DNA from: Marinobacterium lutimaris | Lineage (GTDB): Bacteria; Pseudomonadota; Gammaproteobacteria; Pseudomonadales; Balneatricaceae | Length of the DNA stretch: 64,000 bases | Reading direction: 5' to 3' | Assembly: GCF_900108065.1 (NCBI RefSeq) | Contig: NZ_FNVQ01000004.1 | Coordinates: forward strand, 186,001 to 250,000 | Shown: piece by piece, positions 10,022 to 17,963 of the stretch | Layout of the letters: each line of letters opens with the position of its first letter | Position numbering within the stretch: the stretch's first letter is position 1 | Translations under genes and position numbers: made by a program | Notes under the pieces: generated by a model | Databases searched by the model: none | Told to the model about the DNA's origin: nothing | Seen by the model: only the letters and a program-made list of their open reading frames with translations

Positions 10022-10933
10022 ATGCTGCCGATGTTGAGAAAGCAGCGCCAGCGGCGAACGTCCGGCCCTCTGTTGCTGCTCTGCCTGATGGCACTGGCGC
10101 TGCCGGTCAGTGCCGAGGATAACCCGCTGGTGGGCAAGCTCTGGTCGCCGGAGCAACAACGCTTTATCGACTGGCCGGAGTTTTACGCTGAGCTACCGAA
10201 AGGCGGCTGGCTGCTGATCGGCGAACAGCACGACAACCCGGACCATCACCATTTCCAGGCGGAGCTGATTTCAGCCCTGGGCGAACAGCAGCGCCTTGGT
10301 GCCGTGGCCCTGGAGATGGCTTCCCGCGATAAACAACCCCTGTTCGACCAGCTTTTCACTGCAAATGAGCCACCGACGCCACAAGCCCTGGACTGGCAGG
10401 ATGGCTGGCCCTGGTCCTTGTACCAGGCGCCGGTGGAAGCGGCGTTCAAATGGAGTCAATCCGTGCTCGCGGCCGATATCAGCCGCGAGACCATGAGCCA
10501 GGTTTACCGCGATAAAGCGCCCGACGGTGAACTGGAGCCGGCCCACGCAGATTTTATGCGCGACCTGCTGTTTGAAAGTCACTGCGGTCAGTTACCGCGC
10601 TCCCAACTGGATCCGATGCGCCAGGTACAACTGGCCCGGGATCAAAGCATCGCCCGCGTATTGAGAAACCATACTTCAACCGATCGCACCGGCATTCTGC
10701 TTACCGGCAGCATCCATGCGCGCAAGGACCTGGGCGTACCCCGCTGGCTGGACGCTACCCCCTCCCTCACCCTGATATTGCAGGCCGTTGAAGAGAACGA
10801 TCAGGCTCATGGCGACGACCCAGGAAGCTACGAACCCGAGAGCTTTGGCAATCTTGCAACAGTTGACCTGATACTCTTCACCCCTGCCAGGGAAAACCCA
10901 GACTACTGCGCGCAAATGAACGAAAAGAGTTGA
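10022..10933 (+). CDS. ChaN-family haem/iron-associated exported protein
   Basis: 303 residues with an N-terminal signal peptide (hydrophobic stretch about 15-27, cleavage near VSA-ED). The body matches the ChaN/DUF399 domain: GEQHDNPDHH near residue 63, LEMASRDKQ, and LLTGSIHARKDLGVP near the C-terminus. ChaN-like proteins bind haem or are iron-regulated in characterised species, but their reaction is not settled. No lipobox cysteine is evident, so it is probably periplasmic. An ATG three codons later is an equally possible start. It follows a small protein by 3 bases. Confidence 0.8.
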   Translation: MLPMLRKQRQRRTSGPLLLLCLMALALPVSAEDNPLVGKLWSPEQQRFIDWPEFYAELPKGGWLLIGEQHDNPDHHHFQAELISALGEQQRLGAVALEMASRDKQPLFDQLFTANEPPTPQALDWQDGWPWSLYQAPVEAAFKWSQSVLAADISRETMSQVYRDKAPDGELEPAHADFMRDLLFESHCGQLPRSQLDPMRQVQLARDQSIARVLRNHTSTDRTGILLTGSIHARKDLGVPRWLDATPSLTLILQAVEENDQAHGDDPGSYEPESFGNLATVDLILFTPARENPDYCAQMNEKS

Positions 10934-10991
10934 GCAGCAGAGGCTGGTCAACTATCAGGCCATTCCGGGGTTTCCCTGACCCAAAGCCAAG

Positions 10992-11024
10992 GCGTATATT
11001 TTTTGCATCGCACAAAATATACGC
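10992..11024. promoter_or_regulatory. 33-bp near-perfect palindrome upstream of pta
   Basis: The left arm GCGTATATTTTTTGC (10992-11006) pairs with the right arm GCACAAAATATACGC (11010-11024) at 14 of 15 positions around a 3-base centre. It lies 38 bases before the pta start, where an operator or a 5' leader hairpin would be expected. It is not followed by a T-run, so it is not a normal terminator. The binding protein is unknown. Confidence 0.6.
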
Positions 11025-11062
11025 ACCGTTTCGACAGGGAAATCAAAAGGGGAAGCCAGGCT

Positions 11063-13219
11063 ATGCCACACAGCATTCTGATCGCGCCCGCCGGGCTCGG
11101 CAGCGGTCTGACCACCACAGCACTCGGGCTGGTTCACGCACTTGAGCAACAGGGTATCCGCGTCGGCTTTTTCAAGCCCATAGCACAGACACGCAACGGC
11201 GACAGTACCGATCGAAGTGTGGCGATCCTGCGCTCCAGCAGTGCTTTTGCCATCGCCGACCCTATCCCGATGCGTGAGGCCGAGCATCTGGTCAGGAGCG
11301 GTCAGCAGGATCAGTTGCTGGAACAGATCATAGAGCGTTTCCAGACCAACTATGGCGAAGCCTCCGATCAGGTGTTACCCGATGTGGTGGTCATTGAAGG
11401 CCTGGTCTCCACCCCAACCCAGCCCTACGCCAACACCCTGAACCGGGAAGTCGCCAAGGCGCTGGATGCCGATGTGGTGCTGGTGGCATCGCCGGGGCTG
11501 GATTCCGTTGAAGCCACCCAGGACCATATCGATATCGTCGCCCGGCTTTATGGAGGCATCGGCAACCCCAAGGTGCTCGGCTGTATTCTCAACAAGCTGG
11601 ATGCACCGCTGGACCGGGAGGGTAATCCGCGGCCCGATCTGGCGATGGATGAAACCCAGACCCGCAGTTTCACCCTGACCGAGTTAAAAACCGGTAGCAC
11701 CCTGTTCAACCCCGGCTTCCGACTCCTCGGGGGGATTCCCTGGGATGCCGCCATGGTGGCGCCTCGCCTCTGTGATATCACCGATTACCTGGGCGCCAGC
11801 ATCCTTAACGCCGGTGAGATCGCCACCCGCAGGGTCAGCAATATCACTCTATGCGCGCAGACGCTCAGCAACGCCGCCAGCCGCCTGCGCCCGGGCACGC
11901 TGATTCTGACGCCGGGGGATCGCGAGGATATTATCCTCGCCGCCTGCCTGGCCGCCGCCAACGGCGTGGAGTTGGCCGGGCTGGTTCTGACCGGTGGTTT
12001 TCGCCCCTCAGAGCAGGTGATGAAACTCTGCAGCAAGGGGCTGGAATCGGGCCTGCCGCTGGTCTGTGTCGATACAGACAGCTGGCAGACGGTGCTGAAT
12101 ATCCCCCGCTATTCGCTGGAAATTCCGGTAGAGGACAGTGAGCGGATCAAGCGGGTCAAGGAGTTTACCGCCGCCCATCTGGATGCCGACTGGTTGGCAT
12201 CCCTGCGTACCTGCAGCAGCGAGGTACACCTCTCCCCCGCCGCGTTCCGCTATCAATTGACGCTCAGAGCCCGTGAGGCCAACCGCTGCATCGTTCTGCC
12301 AGAGGGTAACGAGCCGCGCACCCTGCGCGCCGCCGCCATCTGCGCCCAGCGCGGTATCGCTCGTTCAATTCTGCTGGGAGACCCAGAGGAGATAGAGGAG
12401 CTGGCCCAGAACCAGGGCATCCATCTACCCGAGGGTGTGCAGGTAGTCGATCCAGAGGTCAAGCGCGAGCACTATGTGCAGCGGCTGATGCAGCTGAGGG
12501 CACATAAGGGAATGACCGAGCTGCAGGCCCGGGATGAGCTGCAGGATAACGTCATGCTCGGTACGCTGATGCTGGAAGCCGGCGAGGTGGACGGCCTGGT
12601 CAGCGGCGCGGTGCATACCACGGCGAACACCATCCGCCCGCCGCTGCAGCTGATCCGCACTGCGGCTAACACCAGCCTGGTTTCTTCCGTCTTCTTTATG
12701 CTGCTGCCGGACCAGGTGCTGGTTTACGGTGACTGCGCCATCAATCCCGATCCCAATGCGGAAGAGCTGGCCGATATCGCCATCCAGAGCGCCGACTCCG
12801 CCGCCGCATTCGGTATCCCGCCGCGGGTGGCGATGATCAGCTACAGCACCGGCCAGTCAGGCCAGGGCGCCGATGTGGATAAGGTGCGTAAGGCGACCAC
12901 TCTGGCCCAGGCCAAACGCCCCGACCTGTTAATTGACGGACCTCTGCAATATGACGCCGCCATCATGGAGAGCGTGGCCCGCAGCAAAGCCCCGGACAGC
13001 CCCGTGGCCGGTCGCGCCACCGTCTTTATCTTCCCCGACCTGAACACGGGCAACACCACCTACAAGGCGGTGCAGCGCAGCGCCGACGTCATCAGCATCG
13101 GACCTATGCTGCAGGGGATGCGCAAGCCGGTAAACGATCTGTCCCGCGGCGCGCTGGTCGAAGATATCGTCTTCACCATCGCCCTCACCGCCATTCAGGC
13201 CGCTGCCACCGCTCCCTGA
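11063..13219 (+). CDS. pta: Phosphate acetyltransferase (long, multidomain form)
   Basis: The ATG at 11063 follows AAGGGGAAG and gives 718 residues, close to 714 in E. coli. It has an N-terminal BioD-like P-loop domain (GLGSGLTTTALGL near residue 10), a central DRTGG domain and a C-terminal catalytic PTA domain from about residue 390. The enzyme interconverts acetyl-CoA and acetyl phosphate in acetate overflow and use. The usual partner ackA is not adjacent: the ChaN-like gene lies upstream and ahpC downstream. A 33-bp palindrome precedes it. Confidence 0.95.
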   Translation: MPHSILIAPAGLGSGLTTTALGLVHALEQQGIRVGFFKPIAQTRNGDSTDRSVAILRSSSAFAIADPIPMREAEHLVRSGQQDQLLEQIIERFQTNYGEASDQVLPDVVVIEGLVSTPTQPYANTLNREVAKALDADVVLVASPGLDSVEATQDHIDIVARLYGGIGNPKVLGCILNKLDAPLDREGNPRPDLAMDETQTRSFTLTELKTGSTLFNPGFRLLGGIPWDAAMVAPRLCDITDYLGASILNAGEIATRRVSNITLCAQTLSNAASRLRPGTLILTPGDREDIILAACLAAANGVELAGLVLTGGFRPSEQVMKLCSKGLESGLPLVCVDTDSWQTVLNIPRYSLEIPVEDSERIKRVKEFTAAHLDADWLASLRTCSSEVHLSPAAFRYQLTLRAREANRCIVLPEGNEPRTLRAAAICAQRGIARSILLGDPEEIEELAQNQGIHLPEGVQVVDPEVKREHYVQRLMQLRAHKGMTELQARDELQDNVMLGTLMLEAGEVDGLVSGAVHTTANTIRPPLQLIRTAANTSLVSSVFFMLLPDQVLVYGDCAINPDPNAEELADIAIQSADSAAAFGIPPRVAMISYSTGQSGQGADVDKVRKATTLAQAKRPDLLIDGPLQYDAAIMESVARSKAPDSPVAGRATVFIFPDLNTGNTTYKAVQRSADVISIGPMLQGMRKPVNDLSRGALVEDIVFTIALTAIQAAATAP

Positions 13220-13421
13220 TAGATCCTGCAACAGACCTTATTGGAAACCGGGGGGTTGAAACTGCCAACCTCGGGGCCCAATGAATAATAGGCGTCGGCT
13301 ACTGGCCGTCGATTAAGGATAGCTATCAGTAACCTTGGAATAATCAATTTCTCATATCTAACGGAGAAAACTATTCTGGGTTCTGTCGAAACGCTACTGA
13401 CAAACCTAAAGGAGATTAGAC

Positions 13422-13988
13422 ATGGCTCAGGCAATCAACACCCCGATCAAGCCGTTCACCGCGAACGCATTCAAAAACGGCGAATTCATCGAAGTTTCTG
13501 ACGCTGACCTGAAAGGTAAGTGGTCCGTATTCTTCTTCTACCCGGCCGACTTCACCTTCGTTTGCCCGACCGAACTGGGCGACGTGGCTGATCACTACGA
13601 AGAGCTGCAGAAGCTGGGCGTGGAAGTTTACTCTGTATCTACCGACACCCACTTCGTACACAAAGCTTGGCACGATGCTTCTGAAACCATCGGCAAGATC
13701 AAGTACACCATGATCGGCGATCCGAACTGGACCGTGACCACCAACTTCGACGTACTGCGTGAAGGCCAGGGCCTGGCAGACCGCGCTACTTTCATCGTCG
13801 ACCCGGAAGGCATCATCCAGGCCGCTGAAGTAACTGCTGAGGGCATCGGCCGTGAAGCTGAAAGCCTGCTGCGTAAGATCAAAGCAGCTCAGTACGTTGC
13901 TAGCCACCCGGGTGAAGTTTGCCCGGCTAAGTGGAAAGAAGGCGAAGCGACTCTGGCACCGTCTCTGGACCTGGTCGGCAAGATCTAA
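13422..13988 (+). CDS. ahpC: Alkyl hydroperoxide reductase subunit C (typical 2-Cys peroxiredoxin)
   Basis: 188 residues. The peroxidatic cysteine is C48 in FTFVCPTE and the resolving cysteine is C167 in GEVCPAKW. AhpC reduces hydrogen peroxide and organic peroxides in the cytoplasm, and its disulfide is re-reduced by AhpF. A strong AAAGGAG lies upstream of the ATG. The codon choice is strongly biased (CTG, GAA, ACC), as in highly expressed genes. ahpF follows after a 113-base gap. The 200-base upstream region may hold an OxyR site, but only half of the motif is visible. Confidence 0.97.
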   Translation: MAQAINTPIKPFTANAFKNGEFIEVSDADLKGKWSVFFFYPADFTFVCPTELGDVADHYEELQKLGVEVYSVSTDTHFVHKAWHDASETIGKIKYTMIGDPNWTVTTNFDVLREGQGLADRATFIVDPEGIIQAAEVTAEGIGREAESLLRKIKAAQYVASHPGEVCPAKWKEGEATLAPSLDLVGKI

Positions 13989-14101
13989 GACCGGTTCCAC
14001 CGAGGGCTGTGCCGGGGTGTTTAAAAGCACCGGGGCGCAGCCCCACCCTTCGATTTTCCTTGAACAGCGATTTTCTTTGAACACTAATGCAGGACAGGCT
14101 C

Positions 14102-15673
14102 ATGTTGGATGCAAACCTGAAACAGCAACTGAACACCTATCTGCAGGCGCTGGTTACTCCGATTGAGATAACCCTGTCTGCAGACGACTCAGCCAAGGGC
14201 AAAGAGCTGCGCGAACTGGCGCAGGAGATCGCCCCGCTGTCTGACAAAATTTCCCTGAACGAAGAGGGCAACGCCGCTCGTAAACCGAGCATGGCGGTAT
14301 CACCGGCAGGTGTGACTCCTCGCGTTCATTTTGCCGGTATCCCGATGGGACACGAGTTCACCTCTCTGGTGCTGGCACTGCTGCAGAACGGCGGTTACCC
14401 ACCGAAGGTCGCCGACGAGCAGATCGAACAGATCAAGGCACTGGATAAGGAGCTGCACTTCGAGACTTACATCTCGCTCTCCTGCCAGAACTGCCCGGAC
14501 GTGGTCCAGGCGCTGAACCTGATGGCTACGCTGAACCCGAAGATCACCCACACCATGATCGACGGCGGCGTATTCCCGGATGAGGTCAGCGAGCGCAATA
14601 TCATGGCCGTTCCCAGCGTATTCCTGAACGGCGAAGCGTTCGGCCAGGGCCGCATGAGCCTGGCCGAGATCCTGAACAAGGTCGACGACGGCGCCGCCGA
14701 GCGCAAGGCCGCCGAATTGTCAGAGAAAGAGCCCTATGACCTGCTGGTTGTAGGCGGTGGCCCGGCCGGTGCTGCGGCAGCAATCTACGCCGCACGTAAG
14801 GGCATCCGTACCGGTATCGTCGCCGAGCGTTTTGGTGGCCAGGTAATGGACACCGTGGGGATCGAGAACTTTATCTCCACCAAGTACACCGAAGGCCCCA
14901 AGCTGGTCGCCAGCCTGGAAGAGCATGTCCGCGATTATGAAGTGGATATCATTACTGAGCAGAAGGCGTCCAAATTACGTCGTGAAGGTCAGGTTGAAGT
15001 AGACCTGGAAAGCGGCGCAACGCTGAAAAGCCGGGCGGTCGTTCTTGCCACCGGCGCCCGCTGGAGACAGATGAACGTCCCCGGTGAGAAAGAGTACAGC
15101 GGCAAGGGCGTGGCCTACTGCCCGCACTGTGACGGCCCGCTGTTCAAGGGCAAGAGCGTAGCGGTGATCGGCGGCGGCAACTCCGGTATCGAAGCGGCGA
15201 TCGACCTGGCCGGTATCGTCAAGGACGTAACCGTGCTGGAGTTCGGCGACACCCTGCGTGCCGACGATGTGCTGGTGCGCAAGGCCAAGTCGATGCCAAA
15301 TATCAGGATCATCAAGGAAGCAGCCACCACCCAGGTGAATGGCGATGGCGAGCGTGTCACCGGTCTGACCTATACCGACCGTGCCACCGGCGAGTCCCAT
15401 GATGTGGATGTGGCAGGTATCTTCGTCCAGATCGGACTGGTACCAAACAGCGAATGGCTCAAGGGCGACCTGGATCTGTCCAAGTTTGGCGAGATCGAGA
15501 TCGGCGCCAAGGGTGAAACCTCCATGCCGGGCGTCTTCGCCGCCGGTGATGTGACCACCGTGCCGTTCAAGCAGATCATTATCGCAATGGGCGCAGGCGC
15601 CACCGCCTCACTGGGTGCCTTCGACTACCTGATTCGCGAGTCGGTACCGGAGAAGGACGAAGCAGCCGCCTGA
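14102..15673 (+). CDS. ahpF: Alkyl hydroperoxide reductase subunit F (NADH:AhpC disulfide reductase)
   Basis: The ATG at 14102 gives 523 residues (E. coli 521), and the frame is open five codons earlier without similarity. The N-terminal double thioredoxin-fold region carries C128 and C131 in SCQNCPD. An FAD-binding motif [10 protein letters not shown] starts near 218, and the thioredoxin-reductase-like redox centre is C340/C343 in YCPHCDG. Electrons pass from NADH through FAD and both disulfides to AhpC. An intrinsic terminator follows 40 bases after the stop. Confidence 0.97.
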   Translation: MLDANLKQQLNTYLQALVTPIEITLSADDSAKGKELRELAQEIAPLSDKISLNEEGNAARKPSMAVSPAGVTPRVHFAGIPMGHEFTSLVLALLQNGGYPPKVADEQIEQIKALDKELHFETYISLSCQNCPDVVQALNLMATLNPKITHTMIDGGVFPDEVSERNIMAVPSVFLNGEAFGQGRMSLAEILNKVDDGAAERKAAELSEKEPYDLLVVGGGPAGAAAAIYAARKGIRTGIVAERFGGQVMDTVGIENFISTKYTEGPKLVASLEEHVRDYEVDIITEQKASKLRREGQVEVDLESGATLKSRAVVLATGARWRQMNVPGEKEYSGKGVAYCPHCDGPLFKGKSVAVIGGGNSGIEAAIDLAGIVKDVTVLEFGDTLRADDVLVRKAKSMPNIRIIKEAATTQVNGDGERVTGLTYTDRATGESHDVDVAGIFVQIGLVPNSEWLKGDLDLSKFGEIEIGAKGETSMPGVFAAGDVTTVPFKQIIIAMGAGATASLGAFDYLIRESVPEKDEAAA

Positions 15674-15712
15674 GCTGAGCCCGGCTAACTCGTACGATTC
15701 GGAACCACACCA

Positions 15713-15741
15713 GCCCCGGCTTTAAGCCGGGGCTTCTTTTT
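15713..15741 (+). terminator. Intrinsic terminator of ahpF
   Basis: An 8-bp perfect stem (GCCCCGGC / GCCGGGGC) with the 5-base loop TTTAA is followed by TTCTTTTT. It lies 40 bases after the ahpF stop and ends the ahpC-ahpF unit. Confidence 0.92.
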
Positions 15742-15835
15742 GTCCTCATTATCCACAGCCCACCCACTCCCTGGCATCATCCACACCGATTTTGACCTTC
15801 GACAAAGCGCATCTCTCCCCGCTTTGTAATGCGAG

Positions 15836-15850
15836 TGATAATATGTATCA
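15836..15850. promoter_or_regulatory. Fur-box-like palindrome upstream of the cytochrome c peroxidase-like gene
   Basis: TGATAATATGTATCA matches 12 of 14 defined positions of the Fur 7-1-7 core TGATAATNATTATCA. It lies about 100 bases before the downstream ATG. A haem-containing product would fit iron control, but the match is a by-eye comparison and no clear sigma-70 promoter overlaps it. Confidence 0.4.
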
Positions 15851-15953
15851 TTCAAAAATTAACGTGACATTTCGTCCGGTTATTTATTGATTCTATTTAT
15901 TGCTATTTATTCTCGTTACGTCAGGCTGTCCGCGCCGGTTAAGAGGGTCTCTC

Positions 15954-17102
15954 ATGAAGCTTTACAACGCTGTGCTTCCCACCGCCGTAGCGGTGTTACT
16001 GGGCTCACTGCTGGCCGGTTGCCAGAAAACAGCCAACACCGCCAACTCCGCGGGTAACGATATCCAGGCTGCAACCAGCCTGGCCGATCTGGGCCAGCGG
16101 CTCTATTTCGACGTTAACCTGTCGAAAAACCGTACCCAGTCCTGCGCCACCTGCCACGACCCATCCAGCGGTTTTGTCGATCCCAAACGCACACCGGACT
16201 CTCTCGGCGACGATGGTAGCTCCCACGGCGGCCGTAATGCGCCCACCGCCAGCTATGCGGCGTTTTCACCGGCGTTTCATCAAACAGAGGATGGCAGCTA
16301 TAAAGGTGGGCAATTTCATGACGGTCGTGCGTCGACACTGGCCGACCAGGCGATGGGGCCGCCGCTGAACCCAGCGGAGATGGGGATGCCCAGCAAGGAA
16401 GCGATCATCGAGAGGCTGCGCGAAAACGCCTACTATCAGCAGAGCTTTGCGAAGCTGTTTGATGATGCGATATTGAAAGACCCTGAACGGGCCTATCAGG
16501 CGCTGGGCGACAGTATCCAGGCATTTGAAAAAACCGAGTTTTTCTCGCCGTTCGACTCCAAATACGACCGCTACCTGCGCGGCGAGTACAAGATGACCGC
16601 CGAAGAGGAACTGGGCCGCACCCTGTTCTTCTCTCAGCAGTTCACCAACTGCAACCAGTGTCATCAGCTGAGTCAGACGCCGATGTACAAACAGGAAACG
16701 TTCAGCGATTACAGCTACCACAATATCGGCGTACCGATGAATCCGGCGCTGGATCGCGATATCGACCTGGGACTCTCCGCCAACGCCAGCATCGACGACC
16801 CGACCCGTGATGGCAAATTCAAGGTGCCGACACTGCGCAACGTGGCGGTTACCGGCCCCTACATGCACAACGGCGTCTTCGAAGATCTGCGCACAGTGGT
16901 GCTGTTTTATGACCACTACAACAGCCGCAATCCGGCCCGGGCGATCAACCCGGAAACAGGTAATCCCTGGAATACAGCCGAGGTGGAGCGCAACCTGTCC
17001 GAAGAGATCCTAAAGGATGCCCCGGCTCTGGATGATCGCCGTGTTGATGCCCTGGTCGCCTTTATGAAGACCCTGACCGATCAGCGCTATGAAGCGCAGT
17101 AG
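15954..17102 (+). CDS. Dihaem cytochrome c peroxidase / MauG-family lipoprotein
   Basis: The ATG at 15954 has GAGG 9 bases upstream and gives 382 residues. The N-terminus is a lipoprotein signal with LLAGC (lipid-modified C23). Two c-type haem motifs are present: CATCH at 64-68 and CNQCH at 233-237, with MHNGVF after the second as in the CcpA/MauG family. The family uses two haems to reduce hydrogen peroxide in the periplasm or to oxidise protein side chains, and which applies is not evident. No maturation or methylamine genes are adjacent. It follows ahpCF after a terminator, consistent with a peroxide theme. Confidence 0.88.
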   Translation: MKLYNAVLPTAVAVLLGSLLAGCQKTANTANSAGNDIQAATSLADLGQRLYFDVNLSKNRTQSCATCHDPSSGFVDPKRTPDSLGDDGSSHGGRNAPTASYAAFSPAFHQTEDGSYKGGQFHDGRASTLADQAMGPPLNPAEMGMPSKEAIIERLRENAYYQQSFAKLFDDAILKDPERAYQALGDSIQAFEKTEFFSPFDSKYDRYLRGEYKMTAEEELGRTLFFSQQFTNCNQCHQLSQTPMYKQETFSDYSYHNIGVPMNPALDRDIDLGLSANASIDDPTRDGKFKVPTLRNVAVTGPYMHNGVFEDLRTVVLFYDHYNSRNPARAINPETGNPWNTAEVERNLSEEILKDAPALDDRRVDALVAFMKTLTDQRYEAQ

Positions 17103-17178
17103 GAGGCCCGCACCCAAGGGGCATAATAACCCAGTGCCGATTGAAGCTGGCACGGCGGGTAATTCAAACCCTGGCGGG

Positions 17179-17319
17179 TGATCGCGACGAGGGCGTCGCT
17201 CCTACGAAAAACCGATGCCACACCCATCGTAGGAGGCGCGCCTCGCGCCGATTAAAGCCAGCAACACCAAGGGCATATCGAGCCTCGGCGGGGATCGCGA
17301 CGAGGGTGTCGCCTCCTAC
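17179..17319. repeat. REP-like palindrome cluster, three units
   Basis: Units at 17179-17205, 17229-17253 and 17293-17319 alternate in orientation. The first pair plus its spacer is close to a second copy at 50.4 kb, including the unique-looking GCCACACCCA between the palindromes. The cluster starts about 75 bases after the peroxidase stop. Outside the repeats, 17103-17614 has no gene I can support. Confidence 0.82.
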
Positions 17320-17516
17320 CACGTCTGGTAGTGCGAACTTACGCCGGCTGAATCAGGTACGGAGTAGAACGGGATATAGAAGCAATAGCCTTGCTACGCC
17401 ATACAGCGATCCCGGGGGACTCAACGTGCTAACGTGCTGACAATCGGGCGATAACGGCTTTTCGAGATAAAACAGAGATAAAGCGGATACTGTAACCAGT
17501 TTTAACGCGGTGCTTT

Positions 17517-17552
17517 TTACAAGGAACGTTACAAGCAACGTCACAAGGAACG
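17517..17552. repeat. Three 12-bp tandem repeats
   Basis: TTACAAGGAACG, TTACAAGCAACG and TCACAAGGAACG follow each other without gaps and differ at one position each. They lie in the non-coding stretch between the peroxidase gene and a small leftward gene. They could be binding sites or a chance microsatellite. Confidence 0.7.
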
Positions 17553-17614
17553 CATAAAGAAGAGAAAGGGCTTTTTTATTCTATCCCCAGCCCTGGGGAG
17601 GGCTGTTCTACCGA

Positions 17615-17806
17615 TCAGTGAGCGTGACGGTGGAACAGCGCAGATACTTCGTGAGCAACCTGGGAAGCTTTAGCAGAAACCCAGCTGGTCAGGCCGTGGA
17701 TCAGGTCAGCGATGTATTCAGCGCGCTCGATCTGAGCCAGGACGATCGGATCTTCGCAACCGTTACGACGAGCGATTTCAGCAGTAGTAAGATTTTGTTC
17801 AGCCAT
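17615..17806 (-). CDS. Small protein of unknown function, 63 residues
   Basis: A strong AGAGGTGCCACC precedes the ATG, and codons are strongly biased to those of highly expressed genes, so this short frame is very likely real. The product has an acidic N-terminal half (TAEIARRNGCEDPIVLAQIERA), an amphipathic middle and a histidine-rich end (LFHRHAH). There is one cysteine and no signal peptide. I do not recognise the family. A fair sigma-70 promoter lies 50-80 bases upstream, which suggests that it is a monocistronic abundant small protein. Confidence 0.75.
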   Translation of the reverse strand: MAEQNLTTAEIARRNGCEDPIVLAQIERAEYIADLIHGLTSWVSAKASQVAHEVSALFHRHAH

Positions 17807-17856
17807 GGTGGCACCTCTTTGGATTCGACTTTAGTTGAATGTCTAACTTGAGGCCT

Positions 17857-17884
17857 ATGATACGTAGCCACCTGGCTGAGTAAA
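17857..17884 (-). promoter_or_regulatory. Sigma-70-type promoter of the 63-residue protein gene
   Basis: On the reverse strand TTTACT and TATCAT are separated by 16 bases. The predicted start is about 45 bases upstream of the small gene's ATG. Confidence 0.55.
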
Positions 17885-17904
17885 AACGATCCTTTTTTGA
17901 TTCT

Positions 17905-17925
17905 TAGTTGAGTTTATCTCAACTA
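17905..17925. promoter_or_regulatory. Perfect 8-bp inverted repeat upstream of the small gene promoter
   Basis: TAGTTGAG and CTCAACTA are separated by TTTAT, 20 bases upstream of the -35 element. A related TAGTTGA copy occurs nearer the gene at about 17832. It may be an operator. Neither strand has a terminator-like T-run directly after it. Confidence 0.45.
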
Positions 17926-17963
17926 TTATTTTAAAGTCTGAACAAACACTCCGGCGCCGGTGC

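Noticed and set aside
17428-17445. AACGTGCT repeated twice in tandem
   Set aside because: Only two 8-base copies in the gap after the REP cluster, too short to separate from chance.
17567-17605. Terminator for the 63-residue protein gene
   Set aside because: AGGGCT/AGCCCT can pair in two mutually exclusive ways, but neither version is followed by a clean T-run on the minus strand. Left uncalled.
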